A stretch of DNA of 64,000 nucleotides, taken from positions 42,020 to 106,019 of the forward strand of contig NZ_MJEJ02000030.1 in NCBI RefSeq assembly GCF_002095435.2. The letters run 5' to 3'. Positions 57,271 through 64,000 of this stretch are shown here, in pieces. Position 1 is the first letter of the stretch; every line of letters starts with the position of its first letter. The notes beneath the pieces were generated by a model. That model did not search any database, was not told the origin of the DNA, and worked only from the letters and a program-made list of their open reading frames with translations. This DNA comes from Williamsia sp. 1138. GTDB taxonomy: Bacteria > Actinomycetota > Actinomycetes > Mycobacteriales > Mycobacteriaceae. Both the position numbers and the translations under genes were made by a program.

Positions 57271-58849
57271 TCGTGAGCTGCCCGTCCGCGAGGTGCAGTT
57301 CTCTGGTGACGTCGAGTCTGCGCAAGAACTGCTCGTCATGACTGACCACCAACAATCCTCCCCTGTACCCGGCCAGCGCCTCGATCAGCTGATCGACACT
57401 TGCCATGTCCAGATTGTTCGTCGGTTCATCGAGGACGAGTAGTTGTGCAGGTGGCGCGGCCAGCAAGAGTGTGGCGAGCGCCACCCTGAAGCGCTCGCCC
57501 CCGGAGAGGACGCCGACCTGCTTGTCGACAGCCGCGCCGCGCAAGAGGAATTGCGCCAATTTGGCACGGATCTCGTGCGGGTCGGTGGCCGGGAGAGCCG
57601 CCCGGAGGTTCTCGAGCGCACTCGCGTCGTCGTCGAGCCCATCCAAACGCTGTGCCAGGTAACCGATTCGGTCCGTCTGCGCGATGGCATACGGACCATC
57701 CGCCGGGGGCTCCGGGCGCCACAGCGTTGTCAGCAGAGTCGTCTTCCCACTGCCGTTGGGGCCGGTGAGTGCAACTCTCTCCGGCCCTTGGAGCACCACG
57801 ACGTCGTCCCCGCAATGTATTTCGGCCAGCCGCCTGCTGTTCGGCACATCGGGATCGGGGAGGCTGATCCGGATCTGTTTGTCCTCCCGGATCAGTTCGG
57901 CAGCGTCCTCGACCGCTCGGCGCGCATCGCGAATCCTGGCGTCGGCCTCGGTGCGCGTGCGACCCGCAGACACCTCGGCGTTGTTCTTTCGCTTACCGAC
58001 CAGGATCTTCGGTAGATTCTCAGCTTTTGCCTTCCCGGACTTCGTACTCCGCGCAATCTTCGTCTCAGCCTCGATCCGCTGTCGCCGTTCGGTTTTCAGC
58101 ACCTGCTCGGCGGCACGCAGATCCCGCTGAGCCGCACGCTGCAACTGCTCGACGTGGTCGTGATAGGCGGTCAGCGGACCGCCGAACACCACCAGCTCGC
58201 CCTCCCGCAGTTCTGCGGTCGTGTCCATCAGTTCGAGCAACGCGGTGTCGTGGGATACGACCACGAGAGTGCCGGGCCAGTGGTCGAGCATTGTGTAGAG
58301 CCGCTCCCGCGCGCCGCGATCGAGGTTGTTGGTCGGCTCGTCGAGCAGCGAGATCGGAGCGCCGGCCAGCCGTAGCCCGGAGATCGCCACCAGCATCGCC
58401 TCACCACCCGAGAGCGTATCGACGTTGCGGTCCAGCGTGATTCCCGCCAGACCCGCCTCGGCCAGCACCTGCGCCGCCCGCGCGTCGACATCCCAGTGGT
58501 CCCCGATGACGTCGTAGTGCACGGCATCGGTCGATCCTGATTCGATCGCCGCCAGCGCATCGAGCTGCGCCCGGACACCGAGCAGATCGGCAACAGTCCA
58601 ATCCACCCGTAGCGAGAGGGTCTGAGGCAGGTAGGCCGTGTCGCCGATCGTGGTGACCGCCCCGGAGGTCGGGGTGAGTTCCCCTGCCAACACACGCAGG
58701 AGAGTGGACTTCCCCGCGCCGTTGGCGCCGATCAGACCGGTGCGACCGGTCCCGATGGTCGCCGTGATGCCGTGCAGCGCGGTGGTCCCGTCGGGCCAGT
58801 CAAAGCCGAGGTCGCGCAGCAGGATGGATGATTCGGAATACGGGCGCAT
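57245..58849 (-). CDS. ABC-F family ATPase
   Basis: A 534-residue soluble protein with two ABC cassettes and no membrane domain. The first Walker A is GANGAGKS, with signature LSGGEA and Walker B LLDEPTNNLD. A charged linker of about 85 residues follows (RRQRIEAETKIARSTKSGKAK). The second Walker A is GPNGSGKT, with signature LSGGERFR and LVLDEPTNNLD. ABC-F proteins act on ribosomes, either in translation control or as antibiotic protection factors. The linker is the region that decides which. The start at 58849 follows the family. Confidence 0.9.
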   Translation of the reverse strand: MRPYSESSILLRDLGFDWPDGTTALHGITATIGTGRTGLIGANGAGKSTLLRVLAGELTPTSGAVTTIGDTAYLPQTLSLRVDWTVADLLGVRAQLDALAAIESGSTDAVHYDVIGDHWDVDARAAQVLAEAGLAGITLDRNVDTLSGGEAMLVAISGLRLAGAPISLLDEPTNNLDRGARERLYTMLDHWPGTLVVVSHDTALLELMDTTAELREGELVVFGGPLTAYHDHVEQLQRAAQRDLRAAEQVLKTERRQRIEAETKIARSTKSGKAKAENLPKILVGKRKNNAEVSAGRTRTEADARIRDARRAVEDAAELIREDKQIRISLPDPDVPNSRRLAEIHCGDDVVVLQGPERVALTGPNGSGKTTLLTTLWRPEPPADGPYAIAQTDRIGYLAQRLDGLDDDASALENLRAALPATDPHEIRAKLAQFLLRGAAVDKQVGVLSGGERFRVALATLLLAAPPAQLLVLDEPTNNLDMASVDQLIEALAGYRGGLLVVSHDEQFLRRLDVTRELHLADGQLTITEAPRLS

Positions 58850-59039
58850 GTGACTCCCAGGATGCAGTGACGGAATGCGCCGACAACTCATCCCGCGACG
58901 TACGCGGTGGTATCAGGCGCGTCAGGACGCGAAGACGCCGGAGGAGTTCACGACAAGCCTCACTGCAGGGGACACTGGCACGAGCGATTGTGCCCTCTCC
59001 CCGACGCCGGGGCAACTGTTTTTTGGGCACACTGAACCG

Positions 59040-59486
59040 ATGGTGAGCATCCGATCCGCACGTCCCGACGACGCACACGCGGTTTCTGTCCTGATCGACG
59101 AAGCCTTCGCCCCGTACATCGACCGGATCGGCACCGAGCCCGCGCCGATGCACACCGACTATCCGGCGCTCATCGACACCGGCGCGGTGTGGGTCGCCGA
59201 GGACGAAGGCCAGCTGGTCGGAACGATCGTGCTGACACCGGGCCCTGACCACCTGTTGCTCGACAATCTCGCGGTGCCCACGCTCGCCCGTGGGCTCGGG
59301 ATCGGGGCGCTCCTGCTCGACTTCGCCGCCGAACACGGCCGGGCACTCGGGGTGGCCGAACTGCGGCTCTACACGAACGCGGCGATGACGGAGAACCTGG
59401 CCTTCTATCCGCGGCGTGGGTTCGTCGAAACGCATCGGTCGACAATCGACGGCTTCGACCGGGTGTTCTTCTCCAAACAGCTGTGA
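59040..59486 (+). CDS. GNAT N-acetyltransferase
   Basis: A 148-residue single-domain GNAT enzyme. Motif A is VPTLARGLGIGALLLDFAAEHGR, preceded by LLLDNLAV and followed by ELRLYTNAAMTENLAFYPRRGFVE with the conserved Asn and Tyr. The ATG at 59040 begins the first strand (SIRSARPDDAHAV); the frame is open farther back without similarity. It is followed by a small hypothetical gene 55 bp downstream. The substrate is unknown. Confidence 0.85.
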   Translation: MVSIRSARPDDAHAVSVLIDEAFAPYIDRIGTEPAPMHTDYPALIDTGAVWVAEDEGQLVGTIVLTPGPDHLLLDNLAVPTLARGLGIGALLLDFAAEHGRALGVAELRLYTNAAMTENLAFYPRRGFVETHRSTIDGFDRVFFSKQL

Positions 59487-59541
59487 CCCGTGTCGCGCGG
59501 GTTACGATGACGACCAGAGGCGAACCACCGGAGGTGACCGG

Positions 59542-59862
59542 ATGTACCTGCAGGATTTTGCGGCCGGCGGCGCCCTCACCCAAGACACCGCCGATCAGAT
59601 CTCATGGAAGACAGCCGAATACAACACCAAGATCGTCCTGGTCGTCGATCACCGTCGGCTGTACGCGCACCTGTTGTCGCTGTGTTGGGACGAGCTGGAC
59701 ATCCGGACGGGGACCCCGATGTCCATCGTTGTCGGCGACAGAGACGGCGGCGATGACGACGAAGATCGTCGCGCACTGGTCGACATGGTCGATTACATCC
59801 GGGAGATGACCGGGGCAGCACCGACGAAGGCCAGGCGCCGGCGCCGGTTCTCTTTCCACTGA
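59542..59862 (+). CDS. Small hypothetical protein
   Basis: A 106-residue protein with a GGAGG site before the ATG. It alternates predicted strands and helices (TKIVLVVDHRRLYAHLLSLCWDEL), then an acidic Asp-rich loop (GDDDEDRRA) and a basic Arg-rich C-terminus. I do not recognise a family. It stands between a GNAT gene and the convergent glycosyltransferase operon. Confidence 0.65.
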   Translation: MYLQDFAAGGALTQDTADQISWKTAEYNTKIVLVVDHRRLYAHLLSLCWDELDIRTGTPMSIVVGDRDGGDDDEDRRALVDMVDYIREMTGAAPTKARRRRRFSFH

Positions 59863-59881
59863 CCGAGCCCCGGGGCTCCGT

Positions 59882-60973
59882 TCAGGCACCGACCTCGCGA
59901 TAGAAGTCCAGGTGGGCTCGAGCAGCCGCTCTCCAGGTCAGGCCGCCCGAGACTGTTCGCCCGAGGGCCACCCGCACCGGATCCGTGGCCATCGCGGCGG
60001 TCAGTTCGGTGGCCAGATCCTCCGGGGTACGGGCGTAGCGGACGGAGTCGCCGAACACCTCGTGCAGCACGGGCAGATCTCGTGCGACGACGGGGACACC
60101 TGCGGCGAGGGCCTCCATGGCCGCGAGGCCGAAACCCTCTTTGGTGGACGGGAACGCGAAGACTGCGGCCTGGGCCACCAGGGCGGGCAGTTGGTTGTCG
60201 TCAACCTGCCCGAGCACGATCGGCTCGATCCCCAGTTCGGCCGCGCGCCGATCGAAATCGGCCCGATATCCGCGATAGTCGAACAGGGTCTCACCGCCGG
60301 CGAAGACGAGCGCGAGCCCAGGATCGTCACGGCGCATCAGTGCATAGGCCTCGAGCAGGTCGACGCTGCCTTTGCGCGGCTCGATGCCACCGACCGCGAG
60401 TACGTACCTGCCGAGCCGGTGTTGCCAGCGTGCACGTGCGGCAACCGCATCCGGTGCCGTGGTGGCTGCATCGGCGAACCTGTCTGCCTGCACCCCGTTC
60501 GGTATGACGGTCGGCTCGAATCCCCATCCGACGCGGACCTCGTCGGCAACGGCCGACGAGACGCAGATCCGGGCATAGGGCAGGGCGATCGCCTTCTCGT
60601 GACAGGACGCGAGAATGGGCGTCGTGAACTGATCGAGATGATGAATGGTACGGATACAGCGACCGACCGCGTTCGCACTGATGCAATCCTGCGCATGGAC
60701 GATATCGGCTGCACCACGGTCGAATTCGTTGCCGAGCACCTCGATGGAACGTACGATCCGGTCGGTCACGGTGTCGCCTTCGCGATCGTCGAAGCGTGCG
60801 AGCCTCACGGTGACGGCCGGATCGACCTCACGGAAGAACCCTGGATCTCCGCCGCGCGCCAGCGACCACACCGTGACATCAGCGCCCAGTTCGGCGAGCG
60901 CCTCGGCGAGATTGAGTGTGTGCACCACCCCACCGCGCGGCTTCGTCGAGTAGGTCAGCAGCGACACCCTCAT
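59882..60973 (-). CDS. MSMEG_0565-family glycosyltransferase
   Basis: A 363-residue GT-B fold (GT4-like) glycosyltransferase. It matches the MSMEG_0565 group: RVSLLTYSTKPRGGVVHTLNLAEAL with the Gly-rich acceptor loop, VIPNGVQADRF, and the donor-binding STKEGFGLAAMEALAAGVPVV containing the E-x7-E pattern. This group is linked with nitrilase-centred (Nit1) clusters in actinobacteria, so it probably glycosylates the product of that pathway. It is the last gene of a four-gene minus-strand operon and overlaps the carbon-nitrogen hydrolase-like gene by 4 bp. Confidence 0.87.
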   Translation of the reverse strand: MRVSLLTYSTKPRGGVVHTLNLAEALAELGADVTVWSLARGGDPGFFREVDPAVTVRLARFDDREGDTVTDRIVRSIEVLGNEFDRGAADIVHAQDCISANAVGRCIRTIHHLDQFTTPILASCHEKAIALPYARICVSSAVADEVRVGWGFEPTVIPNGVQADRFADAATTAPDAVAARARWQHRLGRYVLAVGGIEPRKGSVDLLEAYALMRRDDPGLALVFAGGETLFDYRGYRADFDRRAAELGIEPIVLGQVDDNQLPALVAQAAVFAFPSTKEGFGLAAMEALAAGVPVVARDLPVLHEVFGDSVRYARTPEDLATELTAAMATDPVRVALGRTVSGGLTWRAAARAHLDFYREVGA

Positions 60974-61806
60974 GGCCGTTCCTGCCGGTAGGTGTCGACC
61001 CGACGTTCATCCAGATGATGGAGGACTCGGCGAGCGCGATCGATCTCTGCGTCGATGTCGATGTCGCACACCGCCATACCGCCCTTCGCCCAGGTCTTGG
61101 CGAGCACCTCACCACCGGGGCCGACCACCTTGGCCTGGCCGAGGAAGCGAAGCTTGTCCATGACACCGGTCTGGTTCGACGAGACGAGGACCACCTGGTT
61201 CTCTGCGGCCCGCGCGGCGTCATAGAGGTCGAACAGTCGCGACTGCCGGTCGTTGGGTAGACGTGACGCCCGATCGGTGACGCTGGCGGGCCAGGCCGAC
61301 AGCGCGGCGATGATCCTGGCGCCGTCGAGGGCCAGGGTGCGGGCCGATTCCGGAAACGTCTTGTCGTAGTCGATCAGCATGCCCATACGACCGACCGGGG
61401 TGTCGAAGGCAGCAAATGCGTCGCCGGCAGCGTAGGCGAGTGATTCACCCGCAGGTTGATGGACCTTGCGGTGGGTGCCCAGAATCCCGTCGCCGGTGAG
61501 ACAGACCGCGGTGTTGTAACGCTCGCCTGCAGCGGCCTCTGTGTAACCGACGCAGACCGTCATGGGTCCGGCCGCGGCGACGATCCGCGCGAGCTCGGGC
61601 CCGTCGGTCTCGACGGCCGGTGGCAGGTGTTCGATGTCGGGCGCGCGCAGATCCCCGATGTAACCGCCCAGCGACGCATCGGGAAGCACCAACAGGTCGA
61701 TGCCGTCGCGAGACGCAGACTCGATGATGCCGACGATCTTGTTGACCGCGCGTTCGACATCCCTGCCGAAATGGGCTGCCAGCGCGGCAACTCGTATGGG
61801 TGCCAT
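60970..61806 (-). CDS. Nitrilase-superfamily protein lacking catalytic Cys and Glu
   Basis: A 278-residue carbon-nitrogen hydrolase homologue. The fold is clear: LVLPDASLGGYIG, GTHRKVHQP and GRMGMLIDYDKTFPESAR. However, the Glu-Lys-Cys triad is altered. The Glu after Pro is Asp43, Lys114 is kept, and the Cys of the usual ICYD motif is Asp146. The related gene just upstream keeps ICYD. It is therefore probably not a nitrilase or amidase by the usual thiol mechanism; it may be a partner subunit, a binding protein, or an enzyme with new chemistry. The reading frame is intact and it is translationally coupled to the glycosyltransferase. Confidence 0.85.
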   Translation of the reverse strand: MAPIRVAALAAHFGRDVERAVNKIVGIIESASRDGIDLLVLPDASLGGYIGDLRAPDIEHLPPAVETDGPELARIVAAAGPMTVCVGYTEAAAGERYNTAVCLTGDGILGTHRKVHQPAGESLAYAAGDAFAAFDTPVGRMGMLIDYDKTFPESARTLALDGARIIAALSAWPASVTDRASRLPNDRQSRLFDLYDAARAAENQVVLVSSNQTGVMDKLRFLGQAKVVGPGGEVLAKTWAKGGMAVCDIDIDAEIDRARRVLHHLDERRVDTYRQERP

Positions 61807-61837
61807 GATTGATCAGACTAGTGAAGAGCGGACGACA

Positions 61838-62152
61838 TTATCTGCCACGCGCGATCCCCGTGTCCTGCGGAGCGATCAACTCGGCCCCGGTCATGGCCAG
61901 CACCACCACCGTGCCCTCCGGGATTCGCTCGGCGACGTTCTCGATGTCCGCCAGCTGAGCCGCAGCCGAGGTGCACGCAAATCCGAACTTGGCGCGCACC
62001 CGGTCACTGGCGATGCCCAGCGCGGTTGTCGTCCGGGCCACGAACTCTGCAACCGGGTACTCCGCACCCACCTCCAGATGCTCGTGCACGACCAGAGACG
62101 GTGAATAGCATTGCTGCCGAGCACCATCGGGCCACTGGACGGTAAAGGTCAT
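61838..62152 (-). CDS. MSMEG_0570-family nitrogen-starvation-response protein
   Basis: A 104-residue protein matching the MSMEG_0570 family: FTVQWPDGARQQCYSPSLVV at the start, GAEYPVAEFVARTTTALGIASDRVRAKFGFACTSA-type spacing with the KFGFAC motif, and AQLADIE. The family lies in nitrilase (Nit1) clusters induced by nitrogen starvation in mycobacteria; its biochemical role is unknown. The start at 62152 is 1 bp from the preceding nitrilase stop, so the two are coupled. The longer open frame upstream overlaps that nitrilase and is not used. Confidence 0.85.
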   Translation of the reverse strand: MTFTVQWPDGARQQCYSPSLVVHEHLEVGAEYPVAEFVARTTTALGIASDRVRAKFGFACTSAAAQLADIENVAERIPEGTVVVLAMTGAELIAPQDTGIARGR

Positions 62153-62153
62153 T

Positions 62154-62684
62154 TCAGGCACAGGTGAGCTCCTCGAAAGTGTTGGGTGCGGTGACACTGC
62201 CGTACACCGACGGCCGTCGATCGCGCAGGTTGTACATACCGCTGCCCCGCGCGCCACCCAGTGCGGCGGAGACATCGATGGTTGCGGTCGCAAGGCCGGG
62301 CTCGATTCCGGTGCCTGCCAGAAGCTCCCCGCCTGGACCCACGATTTTCGCACTGCAGACGAATCGGAGAGAACCAAATGTTCCGGCCTGGTTCGACGAC
62401 ACCCAGATCAGCTGGTTCTCCAACGCACGTGCGCGATCGTAGATGTCGAACCGCTGCTTCCAGCGATCGTCTTCCATGTCGGGTGTGGTGTTGGTGCGCG
62501 AGGTCGGCCATGCCGAGATCGAGGCGATGATCTCTGCACCGCCCAGCGCCAGTTCGCGGGCGGCTTCGGGAAAGGCCTTGTCGTAGCAGATCTGCATACC
62601 CATCCGCCCGACCGGTGTGTCGAAGGTCGAGAATCCGGAACCCGCTGTGTAGCAGAGATTCTCCCCGAGTGGCTGATGGACCTC
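62154..62684 (-). pseudogene. Nitrilase gene interrupted by an IS110-family element
   Basis: The C-terminal 177 codons of a carbon-nitrogen hydrolase: VHQPLGENLCYTAG, MGMQICYDKAFPEAAR with the catalytic Cys, and a normal C-terminus. The 5' part (about 110 codons, including the catalytic Glu) is missing because the frame runs into the insertion element at 62682-62684. The break falls in the codon for the catalytic Lys of HRKVHQP. The remaining gene would lie beyond base 64000. Transcription of the operon from its native promoter is probably interrupted as well. Confidence 0.85.
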
Positions 62685-62880
62685 AGTGTGACTCTTGTGT
62701 TGCCGCTCTGGCGGTGGTTGGGTCCTGATCACCTGGTGTTTGGCTCTTGATGGGCCTACCGGCATCACCATCAAAGGGTGAGGTCTGGTCTCCAAAAGTT
62801 GTGCCAACACCAGGTGTGATGGACCGACCGATGTGGCTTGATAGGAGCGTGGCACCGCCCCCAACTGAGGATTGCCCACC
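62684..62880 (+). ncRNA. Candidate IS110 bridge RNA
   Basis: The region between the left end and the transposase can fold strongly: GGTCC/GGACC (62721-62725 with 62821-62825), CACCTGGTGTT with AACACCAGGTG (62730-62740 with 62806-62816, 11 bp) and TTGATGG/CCATCAA (62747-62753 with 62768-62774). ATAGGAGC at 62841-62848 equals the element's right end (63988-63995). ACTGAG at 62864-62869 is complementary to the left end CTCAGT (62682-62687), as expected of donor guides. TGATGG-x-CCT near 62748-62757 matches the left target flank. Confidence 0.7.
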
Positions 62881-62930
62881 GGCCGGCCCAACCGTCCCTG
62901 TCCCTGTTTCTGAATCAGGAGGCAACCACC

Positions 62931-63986
62931 ATGGTTGTTGTTGGAGTCGATGTACACAAGTCCACTCACACATTCGTCGCCGTCGATTCCGTCGGCAAGA
63001 AGCTAGGCCACCTCACCTCTGCGGCCACCACCGAAGGGCACCACACAGCGATCAACTGGGCACTCACCGAGTTCGGTGGCGATCTGGTGTGGGGTATCGA
63101 GGACTGCCGGCAGATGTCGACCCGCCTCGAGCGCGACCTGCTCGGCGCCGGCCAGACCGCGGTGCGCGTACCCACCAAGTTGATGGCCCAAGCCCGCTCC
63201 AGCGCTCGCACCCGCGGCAAGTCAGATCCCATCGACGCCCTGGCCGTGGCGCGAGCGGTACTACGCGAACCGGACCTGCCCGCCGCTGGCGCCGACCCCC
63301 AATCCCGCGAGTTACGGCTCCTCGTCGACTACCGGGAAGTCGCTGTCGCCCAACGCACTGCGTCAATCAACCGACTGCTGTGGCGGGTCCATGAGATCAA
63401 TCCCGCCTACGCTCCCAAACCCCGGTCGCTGAGCATGAACAAGCACCAAAAAATACTCGCCACCCATCTCGCGAACCACACCAGCCTCCTCGCCGACATC
63501 GCCCGCGCGGAACTCGACGACATCATCTCGCTGACAGCCCGGATCAACAAGCTCGCCACCGAGATCGGCAAGCGAGTACGCCAACTGGTGCCGACCTTGC
63601 TCGAGTTGCCCGGCTGTGCCGAACTGACCGCCGGCAAAATCGTCGGCGAAACCGCCGGCATCTCCCGCTTCCGCTCCGCCGACGCCTACGCCAGCTACGC
63701 CGGCACAGCACCCATCCCCGTCTGGTCCGGCAACAGCGCCGGCCGCGTGCGACTACCCCGACACGGCAACCGACAGCTCAATACCGCACTGCACCGCATC
63801 GCCCTGACCCAAATCCGCCTCGAAGACTCCGACGGCTACACCTACTACCGCAACCGCCTCGCCGCCAACGACACCAAAACTTCAGCCCTACGGTGCCTGC
63901 GACGACGACTCATCCGCACCGTCTACCAACGACTCACCACCGACGCCCACACGCACCCCGCACCGACCGAACAAGCCGCCGCTTGA
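62931..63986 (+). CDS. IS110-family transposase (recombinase)
   Basis: A 351-residue recombinase. The N-terminal RuvC-like DEDD domain has VGVDVHKSTHTFVAVD, the Glu in WGIEDCRQ, and KSDPIDALAVARA. A coiled-coil-rich middle follows, then the C-terminal Transposase_20 domain with LPGCAELTAGKIVGE, SYAGTAPIPVWSGNSAGRVRL-type residues and the catalytic-serine region before RHGNRQLNTALHR. The frame is complete, so it is likely active. The ATG at 62931 has AGGAGG upstream. In IS110 systems the recombinase binds the bridge RNA made from the left end and recombines target and donor DNA. Confidence 0.93.
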   Translation: MVVVGVDVHKSTHTFVAVDSVGKKLGHLTSAATTEGHHTAINWALTEFGGDLVWGIEDCRQMSTRLERDLLGAGQTAVRVPTKLMAQARSSARTRGKSDPIDALAVARAVLREPDLPAAGADPQSRELRLLVDYREVAVAQRTASINRLLWRVHEINPAYAPKPRSLSMNKHQKILATHLANHTSLLADIARAELDDIISLTARINKLATEIGKRVRQLVPTLLELPGCAELTAGKIVGETAGISRFRSADAYASYAGTAPIPVWSGNSAGRVRLPRHGNRQLNTALHRIALTQIRLEDSDGYTYYRNRLAANDTKTSALRCLRRRLIRTVYQRLTTDAHTHPAPTEQAAA

Positions 63987-64000
63987 CATAGGAGCAACTT

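Larger units (their letters stand above)
62682..63999 (+). mobile_element. IS110-family insertion sequence (about 1.32 kb)
   Basis: The element carries a DEDD-type transposase and a long structured non-coding left end. Boundaries are inferred: left core CT at 62682-62683 and right core CT at 63998-63999. Base 64000 is T, which would restore the AAG lysine codon of the nitrilase (CTT on this strand). The paralogue at 61457-61473 has the uninterrupted target sequence GATGGACCTTGCGG. As usual for IS110 there are no terminal inverted repeats and no long target duplication. Confidence 0.82.

Noticed and set aside
61838..62377. Longer N-terminal version of the MSMEG_0570 protein
   Set aside because: The extra 75 codons overlap the nitrilase gene and lack family similarity. 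The start at 62152 is adjacent to the nitrilase stop.
62817..62825. TGATGGACC copy as the target guide of the bridge RNA
   Set aside because: It is a 9-base match to the left flank, but lies inside the closing stem. The copy in the first loop at 62748-62757 fits the known order (target loop before donor loop) better.
62747..63394. 215-codon plus-strand frame across the IS left end
   Set aside because: It overlaps the bridge-RNA region and the transposase in another frame. Arg/Pro-rich shadow.

Overview
The window looks like a chromosomal segment from a high-GC mycolic-acid actinobacterium (Mycobacteriales), most like Gordonia. The evidence is strong GC codon bias, many ATGA/GTGA gene overlaps, WhiB, DUF3263, DUF6764 and F420-type PPOX proteins, MSMEG_0565/0570/6728-type families, SAM-IV riboswitches (an actinomycete class) and a propane-type soluble di-iron monooxygenase operon. 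No rRNA, tRNA or CRISPR array was recognised.

Layout. 1-4.2 kb: a peptidase cluster (M43, a small protein, M28, prolyl oligopeptidase). 4.2-11.4 kb: housekeeping and accessory genes (DUF2079 protein, dinB under a LexA-like box, ppk2, an exported DUF6764 protein, SRPBCC, DUF3263, PPOX). 11.5-18.4 kb: a redox region with a fumarate/APS-reductase-like flavoprotein coupled to a 2x[4Fe-4S] ferredoxin, an aldo/keto reductase, WhiB, a GNAT enzyme with a small coupled ORF, and two overlapping luciferase-like monooxygenases. 19.2-21.2 kb: htpG.

21.2-32.4 kb holds the most unusual locus. Two divergent SAM-IV riboswitches lie back to back. One precedes a cysteine-desulfurase-like PLP enzyme. The other precedes an eight-gene operon: a peptide-type ABC importer, a sarcosine-oxidase-like flavoenzyme, a Xi-class glutathione-transferase homologue, a luciferase-like monooxygenase and a GNAT enzyme. 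I infer an organosulfur salvage system repressed when SAM is plentiful. 32.4-43.5 kb: an AcoR/MimR-like regulator diverging, across two GTCTC-N5-GAGAC palindromes, from a propane monooxygenase operon (prmABCD, amidohydrolase, MIP18-like protein, alcohol dehydrogenase, dedicated GroEL).

43.5-48.4 kb is a patchy region: a PEBP protein, an MSMEG_6728/PUA-like fusion, a DsbA protein with a coupled mini-protein, a ribokinase-like gene, two gene remnants, a 52-bp repeat present twice at 42/52 identity, and a yefM-yoeB toxin-antitoxin module with its palindromic operator. 48.5-59.9 kb: the main groEL under two CIRCE elements, a membrane-anchored BAAT-type hydrolase, a TetR/MFS pair, nei2, a GntR/BenE pair, an ABC-F protein, and GNAT and hypothetical genes. 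59.9-64 kb: part of a nitrilase-associated (MSMEG_0565/0570) cluster. Its first nitrilase is interrupted by an IS110-family element whose non-coding left end looks like a bridge RNA with recognisable donor guides.
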